DNA of 64,000 nt from contig NC_085865.1 of assembly GCF_034702125.1 (NCBI RefSeq), positions 25,434,067-25,498,066 on the forward strand, in the 5' to 3' direction. A program made the position numbers and the translations under genes. The DNA comes from Engraulis encrasicolus. Taxonomy: Eukaryota > Chordata > Actinopteri > Clupeiformes > Engraulidae. Under the pieces are notes generated by a model. That model did no database searches, had not been told where the DNA came from, and was given only the letters and a program-made list of their open reading frames with translations. Below, in pieces: positions 39,720 through 51,103 of this stretch (its first letter is position 1; the number at the start of each line of letters is the position of its first letter).

Positions 39720-41035
39720 ATGGCATTGGTATGGTGCACCTTATGTGGCACACCCATGGATGTGAACGATCCTCATGATAACTGCCCAACTTGTCTAGGG
39801 ATCAAACATCTCAGAGAAGCCTTGACTGATCCATGTTTACACTGCAGTCAGCTTTCCATACAACAACGGCAGGCACGCCTTGCTGGTCTTGAGGGTGAGA
39901 CGGACTGTCTCCTTTCCAATACAGCCACTAAGAAGTCAACAAATACTGCCAAACGCAAAGCAGTATCTCATGCACCACAGAAAACCAAAATGCCCAAGCG
40001 CTCTGGTGCCTTGACACGCAGAGTGGATGCATTATCTGACAATGTGACACAGATCAGAGAGCTACTACTGAGCAACCACAACTGCAGCCTCAGCCAATAC
40101 AGAGTGTGCAGCCACAGCCACAGGCTCACACATCACAGCATGACTCTCACTCAAGTGATGAGGCCCCCCTACCTGCCTCACAACTTGACCCTTTCATTCA
40201 AACACTGCAGAGAGATGATGACACCCTTTCTCTGGCAGCCACCGATACTCTCTTCCCCATGGATATGGGTGATTTTTCACTGCCAGAGGATATTACAAAT
40301 TTTGACTCCTCTGCTACAGAGAGCGGGAAGGAGTCAGATGATGGTACTGAGGCTTCTGGAATAAATGTCACCTTGCCAGGAGCTATTCAAATGGCTTTGT
40401 CGAAACTGAATATTGAACCTCTCTCTAGGGCCACGATGCAGACCAACCGCCTCTGTCGCTTGCCCATGCAGAGCAATGACCTGGCGATTCCGCCATGTGA
40501 TGATTTCATTAAAATGTTTACTGAGGCGCTAAAGGAGGCGGGTACCAGCAGAATGGATAGAGCAACTAGGCTATTGGCGGCGATGGCGGAACCAAGCGCC
40601 GCTGGCCTGGGACCCATGCCACCAGTTGAACCAGCTGTAGTTTCCCTGGTTGTCTCACCTGATGAGGCTCTACGCACAGACCCTCGATGTCCTAGCCCAG
40701 AGTGCAGACGCACAGACAACTTGGTTTGCCGGGCATACAACACCCAAGCGACCATGGGCAGAGTTCTGAACACCATGGCACATGTTCTACTCGCTCTTCA
40801 GACTACAATTCAACCATCCTCAGATGCAGCCATGTCTGAATTGGTCGATACAGCGCTCCAGGGCATTGGAGCCCTGGCTAAACAATGTGGGAAGTCTATG
40901 GGCTTACTCCTCCAGGCCCGCAGACAAATTTGGGTGGCACAGTCCCCTCTTCCTGCCGCTAGAAATGTTTCACGGCAACTGCCCTTGGCTCCAGGTCAGC
41001 TATTTGGTCCAGCTGCACAGGAGGCCTTAAATTGA
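39720..41035 (+). pseudogene. DIRS gag-like gene, one frame break
   Basis: ATG at 39720 opens a protein with two paired-Cys knuckles (CTLC and CPTC, then DPCLHC) within the first 45 residues. A basic region follows (residues about 75-105). The frame shifts at about 40096, where this copy has CCAA while copy 2 shows that the older sequence was CCAAAT. The second frame runs to TGA at 41033 and is Q/P/S-rich, then has a helical C-terminal part. Cys knuckles suggest nucleic-acid binding by the particle protein; I infer gag from position and content, not from a strong motif match. Confidence 0.82.
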
Positions 41036-41123
41036 CGCCAGCTCGCGTCCGAAACGCGATCCCAACATGTGAAGCCACGAGCTGCCTTCAAGAAGCCGCA
41101 GCCGGTGCCTCAACCTGCCTTTC

Positions 41124-42133
41124 GTGGAAATCCAACATATCGCAGACACTCACTGCCCTCCTTTCAACAGCCTCAACGGAGGTATGCAGAACACGGCTTT
41201 ACCCCACACAGTGCATGTGGCAGGCCTTCTTCATCCTTTCCAAGGCAGGGCCGGGCTGCCCAAGGCCGCCCCCCCAAAGCTACACACCACATTCAGATGC
41301 GAGACTGAAGGTGTGCGGCCAGCGGCAAAGCGTTTCACCCCTCAACAACTGGATTACTGGCGTCTAACAACATCAAACCCATGGGTACTAGACACTCTCA
41401 CAAATGGTTACCATCTCCAGTTTCGCCGCCGGCCTCCCCTGAACTCTGGGCTACGCGCCACATGTGTCAGAAGCCCAAAGCTCCGTTCAGCACTGCTTTC
41501 AGAGATGCAATCCCTGCTAGACAAAAACGCCATCGAGGAGATAGACCCCAAAACACAACTAGGAGTATTCTCCACTTACTTCGTCGTACCAAAGAAGGAT
41601 GGTGGCCTTCGGCCTATACTGGACCTCCGCCGCCTAAACACGTACCTGAAAGAGCTGCCATTTCGCATGCTGCGGACAGCAGATGTACTTCATTCAATAG
41701 AACCAAAAGATTGGTTTGTCACAGTCGATTTGAGAGATGCATATTTCCATGTGCCAATTGCCCCACAACATCGTCTATTTCTACGCTTCCACTTCGAGGG
41801 TCGCTCATTCCAATTCAAGGTGTTACCCTTTGGCCTATCCCTGGCCCCGCGGGTATTTACAAAATGCATGCGCGAGGCTCTTGCTCCACTTCTCCAGCAG
41901 GGCATGCGCGTCCTCCCTTACCAGGACGATTGGCTTCCCCTTGCTCGGTCTCCAGAGCAAGCCAAAATGAACACACAGAGACTACTCGACCATATCTCAG
42001 CTCTTGGCCTCTCGGTGAACTACGAGAAGAGCACATTGCAACCCATGCAGTCCGCAGACTTCATAGGTATCTACTTAAATTCACTCTCCCAACAAGCATG
42101 TTTAACTCAGGGAAGAATATGCAACATACTGGG
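41124..42133 (+). pseudogene. DIRS reverse transcriptase, 5' portion
   Basis: RT signatures in order are FVVPKKDGGLRPILDLRRLN, then DWFVTVDLRDAYFHVPIAP (first catalytic Asp), RSFQFKVLPFGLSLAPRVFT, and YQDDWLPLARS (catalytic Asp pair). DIRS elements usually have YLDD, so the Q is an odd residue. The frame starts upstream in overlap with the end of gag. At 42134 it enters the hAT-type insertion; the coding sequence resumes in the same phase at 43473 when one 8-bp target copy is discounted. It copies the element's RNA into DNA in the intact family. Confidence 0.93.
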
Positions 42134-43464
42134 TAGGGGTGGTACGGTTCACAAAAGTCACGATTCGGTCCATATCACGGTTTCAAGGTCACGGTTTTCG
42201 GTTTTGTACGGTTCTGTTTTTTGTTTTGTTTTTTTTAACAAATAAAATTCATTATGCACTGGAAATGTATAATATAAAAATTACAATGAAAATGTAAGCT
42301 TATCATGGGCATGTTGAATTTGACTTCATTTAACCTGTAACAAGGTGAAGTTACTGAAAGAGGAAAGATATCAATGATTTTAACATGCTTCCATTTATTT
42401 CACAAAAAGGGAGAACTAAGTCCTAACTTTTAAGTTGACAAATATTCAAATATTACTTACTATAACACATTTGATGTGTAAAAATAAAACAGCTACACTC
42501 CTGTAGGCAATGGGACCATTAGGTCAGTGCAGTATGACTATTTTGGTTAATGACACACTGAGAACGAATTGGACTTTTATTTTGATACCGCTTTCTGCGA
42601 GTTTTGCGCTTAGGATGAAAGTTGCTTCCTATCATGAAACTGCCGGCCGTGAGAGGCATAGAAGTGAAATCAGAAGTCAAATTCAATTTTAAGTGAACAA
42701 GTGATAGGGTTAGGTTATGTTAAAATGTGACAGTTAAGGTAACAAATAATTTAAAAAGATCGTTTTTTTTAGAATTGTAGGCCTATGCACAAGAATGTCT
42801 CAAAAAACTCCTGTGAAGCTGAGCCTGTTAAAACAGTCAAGTTTTATTTTGGTTATAGTGTTAAACATCAATGTTAACTAGGCAACAGCACAAAGTCCCC
42901 TTCATTCCATCAGAGTTTAACTGGCCTCATATAATTAGGCCTAACAGTTAAGGACAGCGCAGTGAATCTGATGGACATGTTCAGTTATCTCGCATTTTGC
43001 CGTCCGGGATCCCCATTCAATGCCACGTGGATATAATAGTCTACTTTGTTCTGCTAATCTGTCATTTTTTGTAAATTCATGTTCATTTAATTTAAATTGG
43101 TCAGAATAAAGGCTGGGGGCAGTCACTTGCGCTAACGTGGAGAGAGAGCTGGGAGAGGGAGACGCTGCTGACCGACCTGCACTTGCGCAGGCTACTGTAG
43201 CCTACTGTAGTCAGCTGGTGCATGCTGTTACATTATGCATTTCAGTTGGCTGATAGAAATCAGTCTTTCCACACCCAATTTCCTACGTAGTCTTTGTGTT
43301 CTATGCTTGTAAAAGTAGTAGGATTTTAATTGCGTCGTGCGCCGGAGGTCACTCTCTCTTTTTTTTTTTTGGAAACCGTGGACACCGTGCGGTTGCGCAC
43401 CACCCCGTTCCGTGACATCCAGACCGTACGGTTTCGGTTTGCGACGCAAACCGTTCCATGCCTA
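42134..43464. mobile_element. hAT-type element inserted in DIRS RT (1.33 kb)
   Basis: A perfect 8-bp target duplication ATACTGGG (42126-42133, 43465-43472) flanks ends TAGGGGTGGTACGGTT and AACCGTTCCATGCCTA, which are imperfect inverted repeats. Subterminal GGTTTCGGTTT-like words occur at both ends. No transposase frame is seen, so it is non-autonomous. Its insertion splits the DIRS polymerase frame. Confidence 0.93.
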
Positions 43465-43472
43465 ATACTGGG

Positions 43473-44790
43473 ACTTGTGAGGCGTGTCATGTCGAGTCGG
43501 ACTATTCGCCATTGTCTGCTACTCCGCCTCGCGGGTATGCTAGCTGCAGCTACACCGCTGATACAGCTGGGGAGATTACATCTCAGACCTTTCCAGCGTT
43601 GGCTGAAGATGAGAAGGCTTTCAGCCCAATCACAGAAAAATTTACTAGTGTCGATCACGCCCAAGGCCACTGCTTCCTTGAGCCTGTGGGCGCTGAGACC
43701 GTTTCTTCTCCGAGGCGTACCCCTTGGGCCCCCTCCGGCGAGGAGAGAAGTCATCACCACGGATGCCAGCCAGTATGGCTGGGGAGGTGTGTGGAACCAC
43801 AATGGGGTACAAGGCATATGGCAGGACGAGCTCCGGGTCTACCACATAAATTACTTGGAACTGCGAGCTGTCTGGCTGACACTACAACACTTCCAAAAAC
43901 CACTGAAACGCAAACATGTCCTGGTGCGAATGGACAACACGTCGACAGTTTATCATATCAACCATCAGGGAGGAGTAAGGTCACTAAAGCCGGGCATACA
44001 CTGTGCGATATTTTCACTCGTGGGTCTTAAGCTTCTGCTCACACTGCACGATGGAATTTCACTGTTTAAAAGTTCACAGCTCACGACTCACGTCCTCACA
44101 CTACACGAGCCGACAGTCGGATGCGAGCGAAATGCTTCCACTGTACGACGCGACAGGCATGTTTCCCCGGTCTGCAGAGGAGGGAACATGCGCACCTGAG
44201 GTGGAGATGAGGTCGCGCTCAACAGCGAATCGCATGGCCCTATTAATTTGTGCATGTGAAGTGTCAAATCGGGTCGTAGCACTGCTTTAACTGTGCGATT
44301 TACGCACGAGGCACGACCAGAATTTCAAACCGTTTTGATTTTCTTGCGACCCTGCGATTGCACGATCGTGAGGTGAAATCGCTTGTCGTTACCCCATGTA
44401 CACTGCACGATGCGAGATTCACGATTGACCTGCGATTGAGCAAGAAATCGGCCCGACTCTCAAAAAGTCGTGCGAGTGCCAAATCGGGGCAAAAGTCGCA
44501 CAGTGTAAGCCCAGCTTAACTTGAACAATCTCACTCGGAAGATATGGCTATGGGCGAATGCACACTTGCTTTCACTAAGAGCAATTCATGTGCCCGGGAA
44601 GGAAAACCAGACAGCAGATGCTCTGTCTCGGGGGAAACCTCTCCTGGGGGAATGGCGTCTGAACCCAGAAGTGGTCCAAATGATCTGAAACACGTACGGG
44701 AAGGCGGAGGTGGACCTGTTCGCCACCCGAATTACAACTCATTGTCAGAGATGGTTTACTCTACAGAACGAAGCAGGCTCTCTGGGGTAA
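43473..44790 (+). pseudogene. DIRS RT end, RNase H and methyltransferase-like region
   Basis: The frame continues from the 5' RT portion. RNase H signatures are ITTDASQYGWGGVW (first Asp), INYLELRAVWLTLQ (Glu) and VLVRMDNTSTVYHI (Asp), at about 43750-43960. The MITE 43988-44516 interrupts the C-terminal part. Beyond it, IHVPGKENQTADALSR, typical of the DIRS RNase H end, appears at about 44580. A methyltransferase-like region follows (AEVDLFA at about 44710) and hits an in-frame TAA at 44788-44790. The same frame reopens afterwards with LTHLDGQLWHN-type text, so the stop is a lesion or marks a small deletion. Confidence 0.85.
43988..44516. mobile_element. Inverted-repeat MITE in DIRS RNase H (529 bp)
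   Basis: Ends AGCCGGGCATACACTGTGCG and CGCACAGTGTAAGCCCAGCT are good inverted repeats, with TAA just outside each end. The RNase H phase across the site fits better if the original target was TTAA with one T lost on the left, which would make it a piggyBac/Kolobok-type target. With TAA it would be PIF/Harbinger. The class is left open. The interior is rich in TCGCAC/GTGCGA words. Confidence 0.8.
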
Positions 44791-45049
44791 GATGCTTTTC
44801 CTCTCTTGTGGCAGACGCCCCAAAGGATTCGACTGACCAACCAACCTGTCCTTCTAATTGCACCATACCGTGTTCACAGTCCCTGGTTTTACCTCCCCCA
44901 GGCACTGCTGACAGGGCCAGCCTGCCCCCTACCTGTCAGAGCAGACCTTCTGACACACCTGGACGGCCAGCTGTGGCACAATCACCCCCAGAGGCTGAAA
45001 CTGTGGGTTTGGCCCTTGAGAGCACACCCAACCTATTGGACTGTTCAGA

Positions 45050-46052
45050 AGGGGTCAGGGACACTATTTTAAATGCTCGTGCCCCATCTACACGCCTGTT
45101 ATACGGCTCCAGGTGGAAATACTTCTCAATATGGTGCTCAGAACGCAACCTTGACCCACTGGGTTGTTCTGTAAACAACATTTTGGAATTCCTCCAAGGC
45201 CTTCTGGTCACAGGCCGTTCAGTATCCACTCTTCAGGGATATGTGGCAACAATGTCAGCTTACAAAGGAAAAATAGATGGGATGACAGTGGTCACACATC
45301 ATTTGATTATAGCCTTCTTGAAAGGTGCAAAGCGCCTTCATCCACCGCGTAAATGTGTCGTTCCTCAATGGGACCTCAATCTTGTGCTGACGAGTGTATG
45401 CAGCCCTCCCTACGAACCCCTGGAAGGGACTGACATTAAGTGGTTGTCAATGAAAACAGCTTTCCACATTGCAATAGCCTCTGCGAAAAGGGTTGGTGAA
45501 TTACATGCCTTATCTGTCAGCCCACAGTGCCTTCAGTGGGGACCAGATCTCTCACATGTCACTCTGTGGCCAAACCCCAGATTTTTACCCAAGGTCCTTG
45601 GCTCTGATTTTGTGAACAAACCACTTACGTTGCCTTCGTTCAGTTCCTCAGACACAGCTCTGAACACGAGTCTATGCCCTGTTAGAGCACTAAGGCAATA
45701 TGTCACAGCTACCTCAGCCTGGCGCACTACTGATCAGCTGTTTGTGCGCTTCAGTGAGAAATGTAGAGGAGCTGCCCTGTCTAAGGACAGACTCTCTCAC
45801 TGGATTACAGACACCATAACATATGCATACTCCTCCACTGGACGTGAGGTGCCACTTTCAGTTAAATGCCACTCCACCAGGTCTGTCTCTACCTCTTGGG
45901 CGGCCTTGCGTGGTGTTAGTTTGACAGACATTTGTTCAGCTGCGTCTTGGACGTCACCTTGTACATTCTCCAGATTTTACAGAGTTAATGTTGCTTCAAA
46001 CTCTTGTGTTCAAGCTGTCTTGAGTACTGCCCCACCTGTTTCCTCAACTTAA
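45050..46052 (+). CDS. DIRS tyrosine recombinase
   Basis: This is the C-terminal 334 codons of an open frame that runs from 44544. The upstream part overlaps the polymerase gene in another frame, so the true start is uncertain. The recombinase domain begins around RDTILNARAPSTRLLYGSRW. Catalytic signatures of the family are Arg in AKRVGELHAL, His-x-x-Arg in CHSTRSVSTSW, the second-box SAASWTSPCTF, and the Tyr in SRFYRVNVASN. All expected residues are present and the frame is uninterrupted to TAA at 46050. DIRS elements integrate a circular DNA with this enzyme instead of a DDE integrase. Whether it is still expressed is unknown, given the broken neighbours. Confidence 0.92.
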
Positions 46053-46083
46053 GTTCAGAACAGGGGCAGCTTTGGTTCATTAC

Positions 46084-46469
46084 TGTCATGCCCGGCTCTG
46101 CCGGTTAGTGTTTGCGGGCACTTAAGTCCTCCGACCTGCAGGTGGAGCTGGCCTAACTGGAGATGTTCATCTCAGAGGGCTGCTGATTGGGTGGCCTATA
46201 AAAGGCCTCCCATCAGCATGTTCTCTCTCTCTCTCTCTCATCCCTCAGGCACATTCGTGAGGCGACCGTATGGTCAGGCCTACGACAGCCGGGACTTGCA
46301 CCACACTTGCACCCTTTTGGACAACACTCATTTACTGATACACTCTTTGGTTAATTCACATTACTGATGACTGATACACTTTGTAAATAAATAATCTTTT
46401 GTGTAAAATGTACGAATCGGTGTGGTCTCCCTTAATGTTACAGCCACTAACGAGCCAGTGGTTGTGACA
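46084..46469 (+). repeat. Gmr1-like 5' LTR
   Basis: Begins TGTCATGCCCGG and ends GGTTGTGACA. It has an inverted CCAAT box, CTATAAAAGG at about 46197-46206 (promoter), a CT run, and AATAAATAA at about 46386 (polyadenylation signal), so U3, R and U5 can be placed. It differs from the 3' LTR at one base, in CGAATCGGTG-T/G-GGTCTCC. Confidence 0.96.
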
Positions 46470-46492
46470 TATGGGGGCTCATCCGATCTTTG
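46470..46492 (+). promoter_or_regulatory. Primer-binding site, tRNA-Pro-like
   Basis: Immediately after the 5' LTR, TGGGGGCTCATCCGATCT begins at 46472. It matches the complement of the 3' end of tRNA-Pro in its first nine bases and most of the next five. This is the minus-strand DNA start site in the family. Confidence 0.7.
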
Positions 46493-47204
46493 GTAGTAAC
46501 TTTAGGCTATGGTAATTCCTTCTACTGGCTATGGCAGCGTAGGAAGGTGCGTAGAGCTCTTTGTATTGAGTATTTGGCTACAAGTATTCCTTCTACTGGC
46601 TTTTGGAGCGTAGGAAGGTGAGTAGAGCTGAGTTACTAATTGTGGACTGCTGATAGTCAGTTGGGGCCTGTTATCAGTTAGTTAATTGGGAGATCTACTG
46701 ATTTGTGCTTTTGAGGCTTTGTTTGACCGTGCAAGTGTAGGTAGACACTGAATTGTTTGTTCCAGCCATTTTGGTTTAGTTTCATTGCAGTTTGTAGCAT
46801 TGCATTCAACCTCTGAGGAGCTGCTGCCTGTATCCCCATCTAGTACGGGTTCTAGGTTCCTGCTGTCACAGAGCCTGGGCGAGGGCACCGCCTTGGAGAA
46901 ACGGCTGAATCGGCTTTGTCGGGATGGTACGTCTCCACAGGTATTGGTGAGTAAATGATCCTCGTCCTCGGGCTCTGTGTGAAAATAGATTAGTCTAGTG
47001 GGGGGAAATGTTTAGGGGGATGCTCCGAGGTTAGTTTGCTGTGTTAACATAACTGTAATGTTTTAGAGACCTGGTTGGATTGGTTGGGGAGAGAGAGAGC
47101 CTAGCGTAATTAGAGCTAGTTTTTGGTTGGGTTGTTTTTTCAGTAGTTTCATTGTTGGTTTGGTACAGTAGCCAGATTGGTACTGACGGCCTGGGTTGAG
47201 CAGG

Positions 47205-50200
47205 ATGGAGGCTTTTGTGGAAGCACCATCTGAGAAATTGTTGTTTGCCCTTAATAAGGAACAGTTGTTGCAATTGGCAGAAAAGTATGGCATGGAATTG
47301 TCATCAGCCATTAGAACTGGTAAGAAGGGACCCTTGCGTGACTCCATTCACGAGTTTTTGTGTGAGCAGAGCATTTTGCCTTCAGGAAAAGGTGGTGACG
47401 CTCATGTGAAGGGTATGTCAGAGCCTATGCAGTCAGAGAGGGTAGGCATACTGACTTTTGAGCAACAAAGAGAGATGAAGGCACTTGAATTTGAGTGGGC
47501 GCAACAGGCTAAGGAGAAAGAACGTCTGTTTGAACTGGAAAAGCTTAAATTGCAACAGCAAGCAGATGTGGAAAAACTTAAATTGGAACGAGAGTTGCAA
47601 CAGCAAGCAGAGATGGAAAAACTTAAGTTTCAAAAAGAAATGGATTTGAAAAAAGGTGAAATGGACCTTACAGTACAGCTTGAGAAAATTAAAATTGAAC
47701 AGGATCGTTTGAAACTAATGTCAGAAGGTAAGATTAGTGGAAATCTGTCCGGGTCGAGTATGGATAGCATGGTTAAGTATGTGCCAAAGTTTGACGAACG
47801 TGACCCAGACGTGTTTTTCTCACTGTTTGAACAGATGGCCTCTGATAAAAAGTGGAGTGAAGAGGATAGAACGGTGCTTTTGCAAACTGTACTAGTAGGA
47901 CGCGCACGGGAGGCATATTTGGCATTAACACCTGTTGATAGGCACAAGTATGCTGAGGTGAAAAAAGCGGTCTTGAAATGTTATGAACTGAATCCAGAAG
48001 CTTACAGACAACGTTTCAGAAACTGGCGTAAACGTGATAATCAGACTCATGCTGAAGTGGCAAGAGAATTGAGTACTTATTTTAACCGGTGGCTTACTTC
48101 TGAGTCTGTCTCAACTTACGAAGACTTGCGTGATTTGTTGATTTTGGAGCAGTTTAAGAACATTGTACCAGATCGAATTGCTACCTACATTAATGAGCAA
48201 AAGGCAAAGTCAGTGGAGGAAGCGGCCTCGCTTGCTGATACTTTTGTGTTAACGCATAAACGTAAGCCTTACAGCAGTCCTCCACGGTATAATAGCCACC
48301 AGCGTTATGATCCTGCTCGTTCTCCTCCACAGCGTTCTCCTCCTCGTTATGGTCGTAGTTCAAATCGTGCCAATTATGGCAATTCCAGTAATGTTCCTAA
48401 ATTTGACAATGGAAGTAGCAAATCTCGCCCAAGTCCGACGGATAAATGTCATTACTGTTTGCAGGAGGGACATTGGAAAAAGGACTGCCCGCTGTTGAAA
48501 GGCCGTAAATCTAATGCCAAGGCTGCTGGGTGTGTTTCTGTTGTGCATCCAGTTGATTTTGGTGTCTCTGATCTAACCCCGTTGCCTCGTTTGGAAGTTC
48601 ATGGTGAGCAAGTGATTGAAGACGGTGCATCTGTGTCAGACGAGCAGACGAAATCAGTAGAGTCAGCTGCGTCTGATTTCGCTCCATTCATTAGTGATGG
48701 TTGGGTGTCATTGGTTGGAGAGACACAAAAAGTTCCAGTTAAAATCTTAAGAGACACTGGGGCATCTGAGAGTTTCATTTCTGGAGCAGTTTTGCCATTT
48801 TCCACAGCATCTGACACTGGGAAGTGTGTTTTGATTAGAGGAATAGGCATGCAGTCATTTTCTGTACCGTTGCACAAAATTCACTTGAATTCAGGGTTTG
48901 TGAATGGGGAGGTGACTATTGCTGTGAGACCGTCTCTGCCTATGCAGGGTATCCATGTAATTCTGGGGAACAATTTGGGTGGGTGTTTAGTTTCTCCGCC
49001 TCCAGTTGTTACACCTGTACCGCTATCTGTAGAGGAGCCAGACATGTGTTGTCAAGAATTCCCAGAAGTGTTTACTGCTTGCGCTGTGACTAGGGCCATG
49101 TCTCGCGCGCAGACGCAATCGTCGGATGTATCCAAGTCTGCGCCTATTTTTGTTCCTGAGCTGCCTGAACCTCTGTCATGTCAAGATTTAATTGAGGCAC
49201 AAAAGAATGATCAGAGCTTTGAGAAATATTTTGCTTTAGCTTCTACTGATCCAACGATGGGTTACTTCATTCGAAATGGCGTTTTGCTGCATACGTGGTT
49301 GCCAGGTGTTGATCCTGAAGTGGCAGGTCAGGTGATTCAAGTGATGGTACCTGACAAATACCGTGATTTGATTTTGAGAACAGCCCATGGAGCAGAATCT
49401 GGGCATTTTGGAGTTAAGAAAACGTACCGACGTCTTTTGGAACATTTTTACTGGCCACGGATGAAACGCCATGTATCTAGATTTGTCAAAGCATGTCATG
49501 TTTGCCAGGTTGCGAAACAGAGTACTCCCATTAAACCTGCACCACTTCAACCTATTCCGTCTGTTGGCACACCATTTGAGCATCTCATTATTGATTGTGT
49601 AGGTCCACTACCCCCTTCGAAATCTGGTTGCGTGTATCTCTTTACCATTATGTGCCAGGCCACTCGTTATCCTGCAGCGTATGCCTTGAGAAGAATTACC
49701 ACAAGATCAATATTGAAGTGTTTGTCTCAATTCATTTCTGTCTTTGGCATTCCAAAGGTAATTCAGAGCGACAGAGGGTCTAACTTTACCTCCAGAACAT
49801 TTGCTGCAGCGTTGAAGTCGATGCAGGTGAAGCACAATTTGAGCAGCGCGTATCACGCACAGAGTCAGGGGGCATTGGAGCGCTGGCATGCCACGTTGAA
49901 GTCTCTCTTGCGTGCTTACTGTGTTGAGATGCGGAGAGATTGGGAGGAGGCGTTGCCATGGCTCTTGTTGTCTGCGCGTGGTGTAGTTCAAGAAAGCACT
50001 GGTTTTAGTCCAAATGACCTAGTCTTTGGCCACAAAGTCCGGACCTCACTGTCTGTTTTAAATGCCAATCTGGATCTGCAGAACACTCCCGTCAGTTTCA
50101 CTGAGTATGTAGATGGTTTTCGTCGTAGGCTGTTGCTTGCATGGAAAGAGGCAACAGAGCATTTGACTAAAGCTCAGGTGAAAATGAAGCTGCGTTATGA

Positions 50201-51103
50201 CCGTAAAGCGAAGATCAGAGTTTTCAATCCGGGTGATCAAGTTTTAGCTTTGCTGCCCATTCCGGGGTCACCATTTACAGCAAAATACTCTGGTCCATTT
50301 ACTGTTATGAGTCAAGTGTCAGATCTCAATTATTTACTGTCAACTCCTGATCGTAAACGGTCACAGCAACTGTGTCATGTGAATTTACTCAAGCCTTACC
50401 ATTCTGCAGGTTCCGACAAGGCGGGTGGGATTGCTGCGAGTCCAGTGGGTCTAGCCGTTGGGGTTGGGGAACCGCTCAACTGGCCGGAGGTGGCAGCTTG
50501 GGATGAAGTGCGCGCACCTGACGATTCAGTGTTACATGGGCGCTTGGATAATACTCAGCAGTTAAAGGAGCTAGATAGTCTCCTGGGTCATTTAAGTGGG
50601 GTACAGCGTAAACAGTTGTTGGATTTGATTTTTGAGTTTTTGCCTTTGTTTTCCGACACTCCAACCTGTACCACACTAATTGAGCATGACATTGACACAC
50701 AGGGTGCCCGCCCAATACGACAAAGATTTTATCGAGTGGCTCCCGATAAACAGAAGAGTATGGAGGACAGTGTGCAGTATCTGCTTGATCATGGTCTCGC
50801 CAAGCCATCTTACTCCAGTTGGGCATCGCCATGTCTACTGGTGAAAAAGTCAGATAACACCTATAGATTCTGTACGGATTATAGGAAAGTAAATGCTGTG
50901 ACTAGACCAGATTCTTTTCCATTGCCACGTATCGAGGACTGTGTGGATCAGGTTGGGAGTGCTCGTTATGTCAGCAAATTTGATTTATTGAAAGGTTACT
51001 ATCAAGTGCCTTTGACGCAGAGAGCGCAGGAGATATCTGCATTCATTACCTCTTCCGGTTTGTACTCGTATACTCGAATGAGCTTCGGTCTGCGGAATGC
51101 CCN
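47205..51103 (+). pseudogene. Gmr1-like gag-protease-integrase-RT polyprotein, first part
   Basis: A single frame from ATG 47205 stays open for about 1,300 codons. Residues about 80-180 are a charged coiled coil (EKLKLERELQQQAEMEKLKF). The gag core follows, then a CCHC zinc knuckle CHYCLQEGHWKKDC at about 48447. The protease has catalytic LRDTGASESFI at about 48750. The integrase has an HHCC zinc domain (HGAESGHFG to CHVCQ), then DDE residues in IIDCVGP (about 49590), VIQSDRGSNF (about 49770) and GALERWH (about 49880). A GPF module, KYSGPFTVMS, lies near 50290. RT begins at about 50720 (YRFCTDYRKVNAVTRPDSFP, SKFDLLKGYYQVP). The frame is broken by the insertion at 51104 and resumes in phase at 52224. 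Confidence 0.95.

Noticed and set aside
43326..43817. 163-codon minus-strand frame
   Set aside because: It is antisense to DIRS RNase H and the hAT element end, and shows no family feature.
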